64,000 bases of DNA from Alteriqipengyuania abyssalis (GTDB taxonomy: Bacteria > Pseudomonadota > Alphaproteobacteria > Sphingomonadales > Sphingomonadaceae). A program made the position numbers and the translations under genes. The notes beneath the pieces were generated by a model. That model was given only the letters and a program-made list of their open reading frames with translations, had not been told where the DNA came from and did not search any database. The stretch is taken from NCBI RefSeq assembly GCF_019857185.1, contig NZ_JAHWXP010000002.1:682001-746000 (forward strand), given 5' to 3'. Shown piece by piece: positions 23,990 through 33,393 of the stretch; the stretch's first letter is position 1; every line of letters begins with the position of its first letter.

Positions 23990-26173
23990 ATGAAGCTCTC
24001 CTCCATTGGCAGCCTGCCGCTGCTTGCCATTGCCCTGGCCGCCGTTCCCTGTGCCGCTCAGGTGCAAACGGCCGATGATCCTGCGGACAGTAGCAGTGAC
24101 GATGTCGGCGACGACTTCCACAATCGCACCAGCCAGCAGGCGGACATCGTGGTCACTGCGGGCAGGAGCCTGAGCCAGCTCGACGTGCTTGCCGGCACCT
24201 CGGTCGTCGAGGGGGTCGAGCTGCAGAGAAACATGAATGGTCAAGTGGGCGAGATTCTAGAAGATCTCCCCGGCGTTTCGGGCAGCGGCTTCTCGCCCGG
24301 CGCTTCGCGCCCGGTGGTTCGCGGCTTCAGCGGAGAGCGCGTCCGGGTGATGAGCGACGGGATCGGATCGCTCGACGCATCGAACACCTCGGACGATCAC
24401 GCGGTCAGCATCGACCCGCTGACCGTCGAGCGGATCGAGGTTCTGCGCGGCCCCGCCGTGTTGCTTTACGGCAGCCAGGCGATCGGCGGCGCGGTCAACG
24501 TGATCGACAAGCGCATTCCGCGCAGCATCCCTGACGAGCCGATCCATATCGACGGGCTGGCGAGCTATGACAGCGTCAACGACGAATACCGTGTCGGTGC
24601 TTCGGTCGACGCGCCGCTGGGTGGCGGTTTCGTCGCCCACATCGATGGCAGCTATCTCAATTCTGGCGACATCCACGTGCCTGGCTATGTGCTGAGCGAC
24701 GGCCTGCGCGCCGATCTGCTCGCCGATGCGGCCGAGCATGACAGCGACGGCGAACCCGAGGAGGCCGCCGAACTGCGCGAGGTCGCGAACCAGCAGGGTA
24801 TCGTGCCCAACACCTTCGTAGAGACCAAGTCGGTCAACGCCGGCCTCGCCTTCTTCTCGGGCGGCAGCAATTTCGGTTTCGGTGGTGGCTATTACGAGAC
24901 CACCTATGGTGTGCCCGAAAACCCGGCCGGCGGGCATGAACATGAAGACGGCGGCGATGAGGAAGGCGACGCGGGCGTGTCGATCGGCCTCAAGCAGTAT
25001 CGCGCCGAATATCGCGGCGACCTGGACCTGGGCTCGGGCTTCCTCGACCGGCTGCAGACCCGCGTCGGCTACAGCGACTATACCCACACCGAATTCGAAG
25101 GCTCCGAGGTCGGCACCGTGTTCGATGTCGAAGGGTTCGAAGGGCGTGCGGAGTTCATCCAGGCTCCCGTCGGCAACCTGCGGGGTTCGTTCGGCGGCCA
25201 GTTCTACATTCGCGACTTCTCCGCGACGGGTGAAGAGGCCTTCGTCGCCCCCAACCAGACCGAACAGTACGGCTTCTTCACGCTTCAGGAGCTGAGCTTC
25301 GGCGACTTCCAGCTCGAAGGTGCGGCCCGGTTCGAAACCTCGAGCGTGTCCTCGACCCCGCTGAACGTCGATCGCAACTTCAACATCTTCTCCGGTGCGC
25401 TGGGTGTCTCCTACGACATCGGGGGCCTGCGGGTCGGCGTGAACGGATCGCGCGTCGGCCGTGCCCCTGCGGGCGAGGAGCTGTTCGCCAACGGACCGCA
25501 CGTCGCCACCGGCCAGTACGAGCTGGGCGACGTGGACCTCGAGGTCGAACGTGCGTGGGGCCTGGAAGGCTTCGTGCGCGGCAATGTGGGCCCGGCGACC
25601 ATCAGCCTGACCGCGTTCAAGAGCTGGTTCGACAACTACATCTACCTGAACAACACCGGCACTCTCGTCGAAGAAGACGGCAGCCCCGTGCCGGCCGGAG
25701 AAGAGGGCGGCCTCCCGCTGTTCAACTACCTGCAGCAGGATGCGACCTATTATGGGGTCGAGGCAGAGCTCGCCGTGCCGTTCGTAGAGAGCGACGCATT
25801 CTCCCTGCTCGGTGAAGCGAGTGCCGAGTACGTCAAGGCCGAACTGGCCGACGGCAGCCCGGTGCCCCGCATTCCGCCGCTGGGCCTGACCGGCGCGCTG
25901 ACCGCCAAGACCGGCCCGTTCGAAGTGCGCGGCGAGGTCCAGTACTTTGGCGAGCAGGACGATGTGCCCGCGTTCGAGAGCGCAACCGATGCCTTCACCT
26001 TCGTCAACGCCTCGGTCGCCTGGCGTCCGCTGCGCGGCAACGACAACGTGACGCTGCTGGCCAAGGTCGACAACATCTTCGACGTCGAAGGCCGCCGCGC
26101 GACCAGCTTCACGCGCGACTTCATCCCGATGGCGGGGCGCAACCTCTCGGTCAGCGCACGCTTCAGCTTCTAG
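23990..26173 (+). CDS. TonB-dependent outer-membrane receptor, probable zinc receptor (ZnuD-like)
   Basis: A 727-residue outer-membrane protein. The order is a signal peptide (cleaved near CAAQ), an N-terminal TonB-box-like ADIVVTA (about 51-57), a plug domain with LEDLPGVSGSG, RPVVRGFSGERVRV, IEVLRGPAVLLYGS and AIGGAVNVI, then a 22-strand-type barrel ending in aromatic F (SARFSF). A His/Asp/Glu-rich extracellular loop (GGHEHEDGGDEEGD, about 313-326) and the segment ANGPHVATGQYELGD resemble ZnuD-type zinc receptors. It would import zinc (or another transition metal) using TonB energy. It converges with DoxX 16 bases apart. Metal identity is inference from the acidic-histidine loop. Confidence 0.88.
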   Translation: MKLSSIGSLPLLAIALAAVPCAAQVQTADDPADSSSDDVGDDFHNRTSQQADIVVTAGRSLSQLDVLAGTSVVEGVELQRNMNGQVGEILEDLPGVSGSGFSPGASRPVVRGFSGERVRVMSDGIGSLDASNTSDDHAVSIDPLTVERIEVLRGPAVLLYGSQAIGGAVNVIDKRIPRSIPDEPIHIDGLASYDSVNDEYRVGASVDAPLGGGFVAHIDGSYLNSGDIHVPGYVLSDGLRADLLADAAEHDSDGEPEEAAELREVANQQGIVPNTFVETKSVNAGLAFFSGGSNFGFGGGYYETTYGVPENPAGGHEHEDGGDEEGDAGVSIGLKQYRAEYRGDLDLGSGFLDRLQTRVGYSDYTHTEFEGSEVGTVFDVEGFEGRAEFIQAPVGNLRGSFGGQFYIRDFSATGEEAFVAPNQTEQYGFFTLQELSFGDFQLEGAARFETSSVSSTPLNVDRNFNIFSGALGVSYDIGGLRVGVNGSRVGRAPAGEELFANGPHVATGQYELGDVDLEVERAWGLEGFVRGNVGPATISLTAFKSWFDNYIYLNNTGTLVEEDGSPVPAGEEGGLPLFNYLQQDATYYGVEAELAVPFVESDAFSLLGEASAEYVKAELADGSPVPRIPPLGLTGALTAKTGPFEVRGEVQYFGEQDDVPAFESATDAFTFVNASVAWRPLRGNDNVTLLAKVDNIFDVEGRRATSFTRDFIPMAGRNLSVSARFSF

Positions 26174-26189
26174 GCGGGGCCTCCCCCCT

Positions 26190-26681
26190 TCATCCCGCCT
26201 GGCCGTCCGCGGGGCCGCTGGCACTTCGTGCCTCGGCCTCGCGGGCACCCCTTTCACGTCCCTCCGCCCGCGCCGCCCGGATTTCGGCGCGCCGCGCGCG
26301 GTCCCGTTCGCGCCAGACATCGACCGATCCGCGCGCCTGCCCATAGGCGAACACCATCAGCAGCCCGCCCGCGATGGCGAGGTTCTTGAGCGCGAGTTGC
26401 AACTGCAGCTGGTCGCCCAGCTGATTGTGGAAGAAGAACACCGTCGCCAGCGTGAAGCCGAACAGCAGCAGGCTGCTGATCCGGGTGAGGAAGCCGATTG
26501 CCAGAAACACACCGAACACCAGCTCGAAAATGCCGACCGGCAGCGCCAGATTGGCCGGCAGCGTGGTCACCTTGTCGATGAAGGCCTGCGTCTGGGCGAC
26601 GTTCATCACCTTGGTCACGCCCGAGATGATGAAGATCAGCGCCAGCAACATGCGACCGATTACCGAAGCCAGAAACGCCAT
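26190..26681 (-). CDS. DoxX family membrane protein
   Basis: A 163-residue inner-membrane protein with four hydrophobic helices: IGRMLLALIFIISGVTKV, LALPVGIFELVFGVFLAIGF, ISSLLLFGFTLATVFFF and NLAIAGGLLMVFAYG. This is the DoxX/SURF4-like layout. The C-terminal ~45 residues are unusually rich in Arg, Glu and Ala (RAEIRAARAEGRERGAREAE), likely a cytoplasmic charged helix not typical of the family. DoxX homologues are associated with quinone/thiosulphate or redox stress processes, but the role here is not shown. It starts 70 bases from the reductase gene downstream of which it lies on the same strand. Confidence 0.85.
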   Translation of the reverse strand: MAFLASVIGRMLLALIFIISGVTKVMNVAQTQAFIDKVTTLPANLALPVGIFELVFGVFLAIGFLTRISSLLLFGFTLATVFFFHNQLGDQLQLQLALKNLAIAGGLLMVFAYGQARGSVDVWRERDRARRAEIRAARAEGRERGAREAEARSASGPADGQAG

Positions 26682-26751
26682 CTCAATCGGTCTCCCCGTG
26701 GTTGTGTCGTATCTGTAAACCGCATGCGTGCCTTACGGCTCCCGCAGATGC

Positions 26752-27927
26752 TCACTCCTCCACTTCGAAGGTCAGTTCGGCATGTTCGCGCAGCCGCTCG
26801 ACCAGCTTTTCTCCGAGGATCGAGCCCGGCGTGCCGATCCCGCCCGGCGCATCGCTTTGAAGCAGCCCAATGCCCGTCTCGCCGATCATCCGGCTGGTCG
26901 AGCCATAGCCCGGATCGTACCGCCCTTTGACCGCGTAGCGCAGCGTTTCGCCGCTGGCCGTCTCACCCACGAACAGCACGTCGTAATAGCCGTTCTCACG
27001 CTCTTCGAGCGTAGGGCCTTCGCCGGGCTTGGGCGGCTTCGCGCCGAACGGGTTCTTCATCATCTCGGCGGCAGCGTTCGCCGCCGCCTTGCCTGCTTCG
27101 CCGGGGCTGGTCAGGACCATCTCGTCGTAGCGGAAGTCCGCGCCATAGGGGTGGCCGAGCAGGAAGTTGGTGCGGTGCACGTTCTTTGTGTTGATCGGCG
27201 CCATCACGAAGGGCGCGGCCCACTTGCCCAGATCGCTCTCGTACTTGGGCACCATGCCGCCCGGCTGGTCCGGCCCGTCGAAGCCGGGGGTGAGGCCGAA
27301 GGGGCTGCGCATGATCTTGATGAGCGACGGGTCGCGCGCCATCGCCTTCATGCTCTCGGCAAGGCTGGCGGCAGTGCCGCCGCTGAACGTCCCCTTCATC
27401 GCCCGCACGCGCCCGCGCACCGTCTTGCACGGCGCACCGAAGCGCTCGCGCGCCTCTTTCTGGAGCATCAGCACGCCCAGATCGAAGGGGATCGAATCGA
27501 AGCCCGAGGAGAAGCTGATCCGCGCGCCGCTGGCCTTGGCGTCCGCCTCGTACTTGTCGATCATCTGCCGCATCCACGCGGGCTCGCCGCAAAGGTCGGC
27601 GTAGTGCGTGCCGCTCTTGGCGCAGGCGGCGAGCAGGGGTTCGCCGTAGAGCTGGTAGGGGCCGACGGTGGTGATGATGACCTTCGCCTGCTCGCACATC
27701 CGGTCGAGGCTGGTGGCGTCGGCAGCGTCGGCGACGATGGTGGGGGTGCTATCGGGCGCGCCGATTGCGCGCTTCACCTCGGCGAGCTTGTCCGGATTGC
27801 GGCCTGCCATCGCCCATGTCGGCGCGTCAGGCTTGTCGGCATATTCGCGCAGGAAATGCTCGGCGACCAGACGCCCGGTATACCCGGTCGCGCCGTAGAT
27901 CACGATGTCGAATTGCCCGTCAGTCAT
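26752..27927 (-). CDS. Saccharopine dehydrogenase family / trans-acting enoyl reductase-like protein
   Basis: A 391-residue NAD(P)-binding protein. The N-terminal Rossmann motif is VIYGATGYTGRLVAEHFL, followed by WAMAGRNPDKLAEVK and VIITTVGPYQLYGEPLLAAC, then GTHYADLCGEPAW, all typical of saccharopine-dehydrogenase-like proteins that include mycobacterial trans-acting enoyl reductase Rv2953. The C-terminal portion (~250-390) is a substrate domain. ATG 27927 has GAGGAGAG nine bases upstream. It probably reduces a lipid or other enoyl/imine substrate rather than making lysine; substrate unknown. It is followed by doxX on the same strand. Confidence 0.85.
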   Translation of the reverse strand: MTDGQFDIVIYGATGYTGRLVAEHFLREYADKPDAPTWAMAGRNPDKLAEVKRAIGAPDSTPTIVADAADATSLDRMCEQAKVIITTVGPYQLYGEPLLAACAKSGTHYADLCGEPAWMRQMIDKYEADAKASGARISFSSGFDSIPFDLGVLMLQKEARERFGAPCKTVRGRVRAMKGTFSGGTAASLAESMKAMARDPSLIKIMRSPFGLTPGFDGPDQPGGMVPKYESDLGKWAAPFVMAPINTKNVHRTNFLLGHPYGADFRYDEMVLTSPGEAGKAAANAAAEMMKNPFGAKPPKPGEGPTLEERENGYYDVLFVGETASGETLRYAVKGRYDPGYGSTSRMIGETGIGLLQSDAPGGIGTPGSILGEKLVERLREHAELTFEVEE

Positions 27928-27967
27928 ATGCACTCTCTCCTCTTCTCCCTCGTCACCCCCGCGCTGG

Positions 27968-27995
27968 CGTCATTCCCGCATTCGCGGGAATGACG
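27968..27995. repeat. REP-like palindrome
   Basis: CGTCATTCCCGC-ATTC-GCGGGAATGACG: perfect 12-bp inverted arms around four bases. This GTCATTCCCGC...GCGGGAATGAC form is a widespread repetitive extragenic palindrome in proteobacterial genomes. Only one copy is in this window. Confidence 0.75.
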
Positions 27996-28057
27996 AGGAT
28001 GTGGTGTTTGTGTGCTGCGGAAGGGCTGGCGTGTCAAAGCGGCTTTTTCGCCACAGG

Positions 28058-28103
28058 CGCGCCAGCCTGACACACCTGACACAGTGTCCAGGGGAGAAAA
28101 CCC
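28058..28103 (-). repeat. Dispersed intergenic repeat, copy B
   Basis: The reverse complement reads GGGTTTTCTCCCCTGGACAC followed by the tandem TGTGTCAGG-TGTGTCAGGC. The core 28065-28091 matches copy A (16760-16786) at 25 of 27 bases. Both copies are intergenic and upstream of or between unrelated genes. Confidence 0.7.
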
Positions 28104-28286
28104 TGCCCTCGGCTGAGCGGCCATGGAACGTGGTTCTGGTTGGAAGGGCGAACTGAAAGTGGGATGCATGGCCACACTCTGTCAGCGCTCAGCTGAGTAG
28201 GAAAATAGAGAATGGACGGCGAGGTGGCCGGAATCGCGAAACTTCCTCGCTGCCTCTACTTTTTTGCCTTCTGAATGAATATTCAA

Positions 28287-28787
28287 TCACTTGGAAGGAG
28301 GTTGGTAGCTGATGCTCCTAACCTTGGCTATGATTGGCGCGCGCGCGACGCCCGTGAGGGCGCTGAAATCTGTTCTGATAATGCGAGCGATATCTTCGTC
28401 TTCGAGGAACGGCAAGAACCGTGGGATGTGCCCGGGAGGGGAGAGGGGGTAGGTCTGCGTTTTCAAGATTTGGGCTTGGCTGCTACCTTCATAAAGCCGA
28501 AGATAATGCTGGCACCACAGAACAATGTAAGACGCTTCATCGTCTGATCTGTCTTCAAGCGTCGCTACGCATTCCCGAAGTCGGTTGCGGGCTTCGGCAT
28601 GACGGCCTTCGAGAATACAGATGCGGGCATCGAACGGGGCTTGAAAATCAAGTCGAGTGCCTATTCTGGCCTTTGCTTTATCGAATGCACATCTGGCGTT
28701 TGCAGGCTTATTCCTGCCGGTGAAATAATGAGCGCGAAACAACGCGACGTAACCTGATAGGCGATGAATCACGCTCTCTACATCCAT
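28287..28787 (-). CDS. Hypothetical protein, helical TPR-like, low GC
   Basis: A 166-residue cytoplasmic protein of helical character. Segments such as YVALFRAHYFTGRNKPANARCAFDKAKARIG and DARICILEGRHAEARNRLRECVATLED show the paired-helix spacing of TPR-like units. No catalytic motif is visible. Codon use and GC content are lower than in neighbours, suggesting acquisition or relaxed selection. It is isolated between a repeat-rich intergenic region and dcd, with no strong ribosome-binding site. I do not recognise the family and cannot exclude that it is a truncated remnant of a larger protein. Confidence 0.55.
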   Translation of the reverse strand: MDVESVIHRLSGYVALFRAHYFTGRNKPANARCAFDKAKARIGTRLDFQAPFDARICILEGRHAEARNRLRECVATLEDRSDDEASYIVLWCQHYLRLYEGSSQAQILKTQTYPLSPPGHIPRFLPFLEDEDIARIIRTDFSALTGVARAPIIAKVRSISYQPPSK

Positions 28788-28865
28788 CGTTGAACGAGTT
28801 TCGTCAATCGATCGGAGTCCAGAGCTTCCAGAGTGCCTGTGACGGTGGGAGACGCCAACCCAATC

Positions 28866-29420
28866 CTACAACCGCGGCAGCGTGACCCCGCGCTGGCCCA
28901 TATATTTGCCCGCGCGGTCCTTGTAGCTCGTCTCGCACCGCTCGTTGCCCTGCAGAAACAGGAACTGGCACGCGCCTTCGTTGGCGTAGATTTTCGCGGG
29001 CAGGGGGGTGGTGTTGGAAAACTCCAGCGTCACGTGGCCTTCCCAGCCAGGCTCCAGCGGGGTGACGTTCACGATGATCCCGCAGCGCGCGTAGGTCGAT
29101 TTACCGAGGCAGATGACCAGCACGTCCTCGGGCACGCGGAAATATTCGACCGTGCGCGCGAGCGCGAAGGAGTTGGGCGGGATCGTGCAGACGTCGGTCT
29201 CGCGATCGACGAAGCTGTTCGCCGCGAAATCCTTCGGGTCGACCACCGCGCTGTCGACATTGGTGAAGATCTTGAACTCCGGCGCGACGCGCGCGTCGTA
29301 GCCGTAGGAACTGAGCCCGTAGGAGATGCAGCCGTCACGCCGCTGCGCCTCCTCGAACGGCTCGATCATGCCGTGCTTTTGTGCCTGTTCGCGAATCCAG
29401 CGGTCGGAGAGAATGGCCAT
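28866..29420 (-). CDS. dcd: dCTP deaminase
   Basis: A 184-residue trimeric enzyme converting dCTP to dUTP, the precursor of dTMP. Signature parts are [47 protein letters not shown], and the active-site [20 protein letters not shown] with its conserved glutamate. The start was placed at ATG 29420, which gives the standard N-terminus of the family. Together with nrdA and nrdB it belongs to deoxynucleotide supply, though it is not in their operon. Confidence 0.95.
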   Translation of the reverse strand: MAILSDRWIREQAQKHGMIEPFEEAQRRDGCISYGLSSYGYDARVAPEFKIFTNVDSAVVDPKDFAANSFVDRETDVCTIPPNSFALARTVEYFRVPEDVLVICLGKSTYARCGIIVNVTPLEPGWEGHVTLEFSNTTPLPAKIYANEGACQFLFLQGNERCETSYKDRAGKYMGQRGVTLPRL

Positions 29421-29476
29421 GGCGCTGTGATGCGCAGCGCTGGCCGTGCGCGCAAGCCTGCGCTGGCGGCTTATCC

Positions 29477-30001
29477 CTACAGCTGTTTTGCGCCCAGCTG
29501 CGGGTTGAGCTTGGCCACGTGGTTCAGCCACTGCTTGGGCCGGCGCAGCATGCTGGCGGGGTAGGTCACCTTGAGCCCGGCCAGCTGCGCCATGCGGCCC
29601 ACGAAATGGATGCAGTTGCGCCGGTCCAGGTCGTAGAACTTGCCCGGCGCGTTGCGCCACGCGGCGACCTCTCGCTTGACGCGGGCATATTGCGCGTCGC
29701 TGAGCGTCACCGTGAAATGCCGGTTGGTGCTGCGCACGCTGCTCTCGCTCTCGGTCATGATCTTGTGCTCGACCGGGCCGTTGAGCACTGCCGTCGTCGT
29801 GTGCTTGGCGGTGAAGCCGAAATTCTCGTCCACCTTGCGGCCATCGCTGGTAGTGCCTTCCAGCACCACGAAGGCATGCGGGTAGCGGCCGAACAGGACC
29901 GACCCGTCGAAGGAATGGAACGACATCCGCACTTCCGCAAAGGCGGTGGTGGACCAGGCGAGCGCAACCAGCGCGACGATCAGCTTGAGCGATTTGAGCA
30001 T
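29477..30001 (-). CDS. Exported hypothetical protein, possibly permuted papain-like
   Basis: A 174-residue protein with a signal peptide ([21 protein letters not shown], cleaved before EVRMSFH). The mature part has a histidine early ([16 protein letters not shown]) and a Cys-His pair late ([17 protein letters not shown]). A histidine-first, then NCxHF order is the pattern of permuted NlpC/P60 (papain-like) hydrolases. If so, it could cleave peptide or acyl bonds in the periplasm. This is inference from motif order only. A perfect hairpin (30004-30026) sits directly before its start codon and may control translation. It is downstream of putA on the same strand. Confidence 0.65.
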   Translation of the reverse strand: MLKSLKLIVALVALAWSTTAFAEVRMSFHSFDGSVLFGRYPHAFVVLEGTTSDGRKVDENFGFTAKHTTTAVLNGPVEHKIMTESESSVRSTNRHFTVTLSDAQYARVKREVAAWRNAPGKFYDLDRRNCIHFVGRMAQLAGLKVTYPASMLRRPKQWLNHVAKLNPQLGAKQL

Positions 30002-30003
30002 GG

Positions 30004-30026
30004 GGCGGACCTTTAACAGGTCCGCC
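30004..30026 (-). promoter_or_regulatory. Hairpin at putA 3' end covering the next gene's ribosome-binding site
   Basis: On the minus strand: GGCGGACCT-GTTAA-AGGTCCGCC, a perfect 9-bp stem with a five-base loop, then CCC and the ATG at 30001. The AAAGG that would serve as ribosome-binding site lies at the loop/3'-arm junction. No T-run follows, so a standard intrinsic terminator is unlikely; translational control is a reasonable reading. Confidence 0.6.
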
Positions 30027-30054
30027 ACCACACTGGAACTGCGGTGTTACCCGA

Positions 30055-33000
30055 TCACAGGCTTGCCAGCAGCGTGGCGTTGCCGCCCGCCGCGGTTGTA
30101 TCCACCGTCACCACGCGTTCGGTGGCGAAGCGCGCGACGTAGTTGGGGCCGCCCGCCTTGGGGCCGGTGCCCGACAGGCCTTCGCCGCCGAACGGCTGGC
30201 TGCCGACCACCGCGCCGATCTGGTTGCGGTTGACGTAGAAATTGCCGACCTTGATCCGCGATTCGACGAAGCGGCGGGTTTCCTCGACCCGGCTGTGCAG
30301 CCCGCAAGTCAGGCCGAAGCCGACCGCGTTGATGTCGTCCACCACCTGGCCAAGGTCCTTGCCCTTGAACTTGGCGATGTGCAGCACCGGGCCGAAATTC
30401 TCGCGCTGGAGGTGGCCGATGCCCTCGATCTCGATGATCGTGGGGACCACGAAGCTGCCGCGTGCGAGGGAGGAATCCTCCTTGCCCCGCCAGATCGTGC
30501 GCCCAATCGTTTCCGAGCGCGCCACGTGCCGCTCCAGCGCAGCCTGCGCGTCATGGTCGATCACCGGGCCGACATCGGTGTCGAACCGGGTCGGGTCGCC
30601 GACGTCGAGCGCTTCGAACGCGCCGCGGATCATCGTCAGCATCTCGTCATAGACGTCTTCCTGGATGTACAGCACGCGCTGCGCGGAACAGCGCTGGCCC
30701 GCGCTCTGGAAGGCACTTGAGATGACGTCACGGGTGACCTGTTCGGGCAGCGCGGTGCTGTCCACGATCATCGCGTTCTGGCCGCCGGTCTCCGCGATCA
30801 GCGTCGCAATCCCGCCGTCGCGCGCGGCGAGGCCGCGGTTGATCGCCTGCGCGGTCGCGGTGCTGCCGGTGAAGGCCACGCCTGCGATGCGCACGTCGCT
30901 GGTGATCAGCTGGCCGACCTCGCCGCCGCCGGGCAGCAGCTGGAAGACCTCTTCGGGAATGCCCGCCTGGTGGCACAGCTTGACCGCGAGAGCGGCGATC
31001 AGCGGGGTCTGCTCGGCCGGCTTGGCGACCACCGTGTTGCCCGCTGCTAGCGCGGCGGCGGCGGGGCCGATGAAGATCGCCAGCGGGAAGTTCCACGGGC
31101 TGATCGTCGCGAACACGCCGCGCCCCGCGAGCTTGAGGTAATTGTGCTCGCCCGTCGGGCCGGGCAGCTCGGTAGGGTCGATGAACAGCCGCCGTGCCTC
31201 GTTCGCGTAGTAACGCAGGAAATCGACCGCTTCGCGGATTTCGAGCACCGCGTCGACCAGCGTCTTGCCCGCTTCCAGCTGGCACAGCGAGAGGATCTCG
31301 TCGGTATGCGCTTCGAAAGCGTCGGCTGCCGCTTCCAGCAGCAGCGCGCGCTTTTCACCGCCCAGCGCGTTCCAGCCGGGCTGGATCGCGGCTGCGCGAC
31401 CGATCGCATCATCGACCTCTTCCGCGCTCGCATCGCGACGCGTACCGATCCGCATGCCGTGGTCGAACGGCGCGGTGATCGGGGCGATTTCGCCCGGAAT
31501 CTCGGCCTTGAAGGTGGGCGAGGCTTCCCACTGCCGCTCGCGCATGTCGTGCAGCCGCTTGAGCAGCGGTTCGCGCACCAGCGGATCGGCGAGGTCCACA
31601 CCGGCGCTGTTGCGGCGGCCGGGGAAGATGTCCTTGGGCAACGGAATCGCAGGGTTCCGCTTGGGCTCCAGCGCGGCCAGCTCGGCCACCGGATCGCCCG
31701 CCAGCTCGATCGCCGAAAGGTCCGAATCGGCCATCCGGTTGACGAACGAGCTGTTGGCCCCGTTCTCCAGCAGGCGGCGCACCAGATAGGCGAGCAGGTC
31801 CTTGTGCCCTCCGACCGGCGCGTAGATCCGCACCGGCGTCTTCGCATTGCCCTGCGCCTTGGCGAGCGCGGCGTAGAGCTCCTCGCCCATGCCGTGCAGG
31901 CGCTGGAATTCGAACTGCGTGCCCGCGCCTGCGCGCTGCACGATCGCAGCGATGGTGTAGGCGTTGTGGGTCGCGAAGGCGCCGTAGATCCGCTTGGGCG
32001 CGCTCAGCATCACATCGGCGCAGGCCATGTAGGAAACGTCGGTCGCGACCTTGCGGGTGAACACGGGGAAGTCGTCGAGCCCGGCGACCTGGCTGATCTT
32101 GATCTCGGTATCCCAGTAGGCACCCTTGACCAGCCGGACCATGAACTTGCGATCGTACTTCTCGGCCAGATCGATCAGCCAGCGGCACAGCGGCACGCCG
32201 CGCTTCTGATAGGCCTGCACCGCCATGCCGAAGCCTTCCCAGCGGGTGCCGTCGGGGCGGGCGAACAGCGAATCGTCCGACGCCAGCGCCTCGATAATGT
32301 CGAGCGAAAGCTCCAGCCGGTCGGCTTCCTCGGCGTCGATCGTGAAGTGGATATTGGCGTCGCGCGCGCGCACCGCCAGCTCGGTCACGATCGGGATCAG
32401 CGCCTTCTTCGCCTTTTCGGCATGGAAGATGTCGTACTTGGGATAGAGCGCGGTCAGCTTGACCGAGATGCCCGGGCTGCCGGAAATGGTCCCGTCGCTC
32501 TCGTCCTTAAGACGCTCGATCGCGTCGAGATAGGCTTTGCGATAGCGTTCGGCATCGGCGAAGGTCATCGCCGCCTCGCCGAGCATGTCGAAACTGTGGG
32601 TCAGGCCGCGCGCGCGCTCCGGCCCGGCGCGCTTGAGCGCCTCGTTGATCGACCGGCCGAACACGAACTGTCCGCCAAGGATCCGCATGGCCTGGAAGGT
32701 GGCCTGCCGGATCACCGGCTCGCCCAGCCGGTTCATGGCCCCGCGCAGCGTGCGGCCCATCGCCTTCTGCGTCTGTTCGGGCCGTTCGAGCACTTCGCCC
32801 GTCAGCATGAGCGAGAAAGTCGCTGCGTTGACGAAGGTGCTGTCCGATTCGTTGAGATGTTCTCGCCAGTTGATTTCACCGATCTTGTCGCGAATCAGTG
32901 CGTCGGCAGTGCGTCCGTCGGGCACCCGCAGCAGCGCCTCGGCGAGGCACATCAGCGCGATTCCCTCTTCGGTATTGAGCCCGTATTGGTGCAGGAACGC

Positions 33001-33225
33001 GTCGATCCCGCTGACGTCGCGCTTGCGCGCATCCTGGATCAGCTTGACCGCATAGGCTTGAATTGCTGCATGATCGCGGGTGAAAACCTGGGTTTCGCGC
33101 AGGCGATCGGCAACGCAGGCCGCCTCTTCCTGCCGAAACGCGGCGCGCAGCGCGCCGCGGTCGATCGGTTCGGCACTCGCGATGGGCGCGTGGTCGGCGG
33201 GCGGGTTTTTGGTCATCATATCCAT
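30055..33225 (-). CDS. putA: Bifunctional proline dehydrogenase / L-glutamate gamma-semialdehyde dehydrogenase
   Basis: A 1056-residue enzyme oxidising proline to glutamate in two steps at the membrane. Order: alpha-helical dimerisation/arm region (about 20-130), FAD proline dehydrogenase barrel (about 190-480) with [10 protein letters not shown], then the NAD aldehyde dehydrogenase (about 550-1030). The catalytic Cys is in [11 protein letters not shown], the glutamate in [13 protein letters not shown], and a C-terminal [16 protein letters not shown] is typical. There is no N-terminal ribbon-helix-helix DNA-binding domain, so unlike E. coli PutA it does not repress its own gene. Three clustered ATG codons make the exact start uncertain. 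It is divergent from two Crp/Fnr genes. Confidence 0.95.
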   Translation of the reverse strand: MDMMTKNPPADHAPIASAEPIDRGALRAAFRQEEAACVADRLRETQVFTRDHAAIQAYAVKLIQDARKRDVSGIDAFLHQYGLNTEEGIALMCLAEALLRVPDGRTADALIRDKIGEINWREHLNESDSTFVNAATFSLMLTGEVLERPEQTQKAMGRTLRGAMNRLGEPVIRQATFQAMRILGGQFVFGRSINEALKRAGPERARGLTHSFDMLGEAAMTFADAERYRKAYLDAIERLKDESDGTISGSPGISVKLTALYPKYDIFHAEKAKKALIPIVTELAVRARDANIHFTIDAEEADRLELSLDIIEALASDDSLFARPDGTRWEGFGMAVQAYQKRGVPLCRWLIDLAEKYDRKFMVRLVKGAYWDTEIKISQVAGLDDFPVFTRKVATDVSYMACADVMLSAPKRIYGAFATHNAYTIAAIVQRAGAGTQFEFQRLHGMGEELYAALAKAQGNAKTPVRIYAPVGGHKDLLAYLVRRLLENGANSSFVNRMADSDLSAIELAGDPVAELAALEPKRNPAIPLPKDIFPGRRNSAGVDLADPLVREPLLKRLHDMRERQWEASPTFKAEIPGEIAPITAPFDHGMRIGTRRDASAEEVDDAIGRAAAIQPGWNALGGEKRALLLEAAADAFEAHTDEILSLCQLEAGKTLVDAVLEIREAVDFLRYYANEARRLFIDPTELPGPTGEHNYLKLAGRGVFATISPWNFPLAIFIGPAAAALAAGNTVVAKPAEQTPLIAALAVKLCHQAGIPEEVFQLLPGGGEVGQLITSDVRIAGVAFTGSTATAQAINRGLAARDGGIATLIAETGGQNAMIVDSTALPEQVTRDVISSAFQSAGQRCSAQRVLYIQEDVYDEMLTMIRGAFEALDVGDPTRFDTDVGPVIDHDAQAALERHVARSETIGRTIWRGKEDSSLARGSFVVPTIIEIEGIGHLQRENFGPVLHIAKFKGKDLGQVVDDINAVGFGLTCGLHSRVEETRRFVESRIKVGNFYVNRNQIGAVVGSQPFGGEGLSGTGPKAGGPNYVARFATERVVTVDTTAAGGNATLLASL

Positions 33226-33393
33226 ACTCGCTTGGCGAGGTGGACCCGACGCGCGTGCATATCAAGCCTTGTGGTATTTCAAGGGGCTGCAGTTGCCTTG
33301 CCTGCGTGATCGCAGCGGGCTCGACCCGGGCCGCGCGAGCCGTTAGATCAGCGCTCAACGCGAGCCGTGACAAGCAAACGGCCAGGAGGGACA

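Larger units (their letters stand above)
27928..28286. other. Intergenic region holding two repeat elements
   Basis: There are 359 bases without a supportable gene. It contains a REP-like palindrome (27968-27995) and copy B of the dispersed repeat (28058-28103). The right end, near 28190-28286, is noticeably richer in A and T than the flanks. Confidence 0.5.

Noticed and set aside
24257-26344. Long open frame on the minus strand opposite the TonB receptor
   Set aside because: Composition is typical of an antisense shadow; it runs through the receptor and into doxX.
31144-33309. 721-codon frame on the plus strand opposite putA
   Set aside because: Shadow of putA; no recognisable domain.
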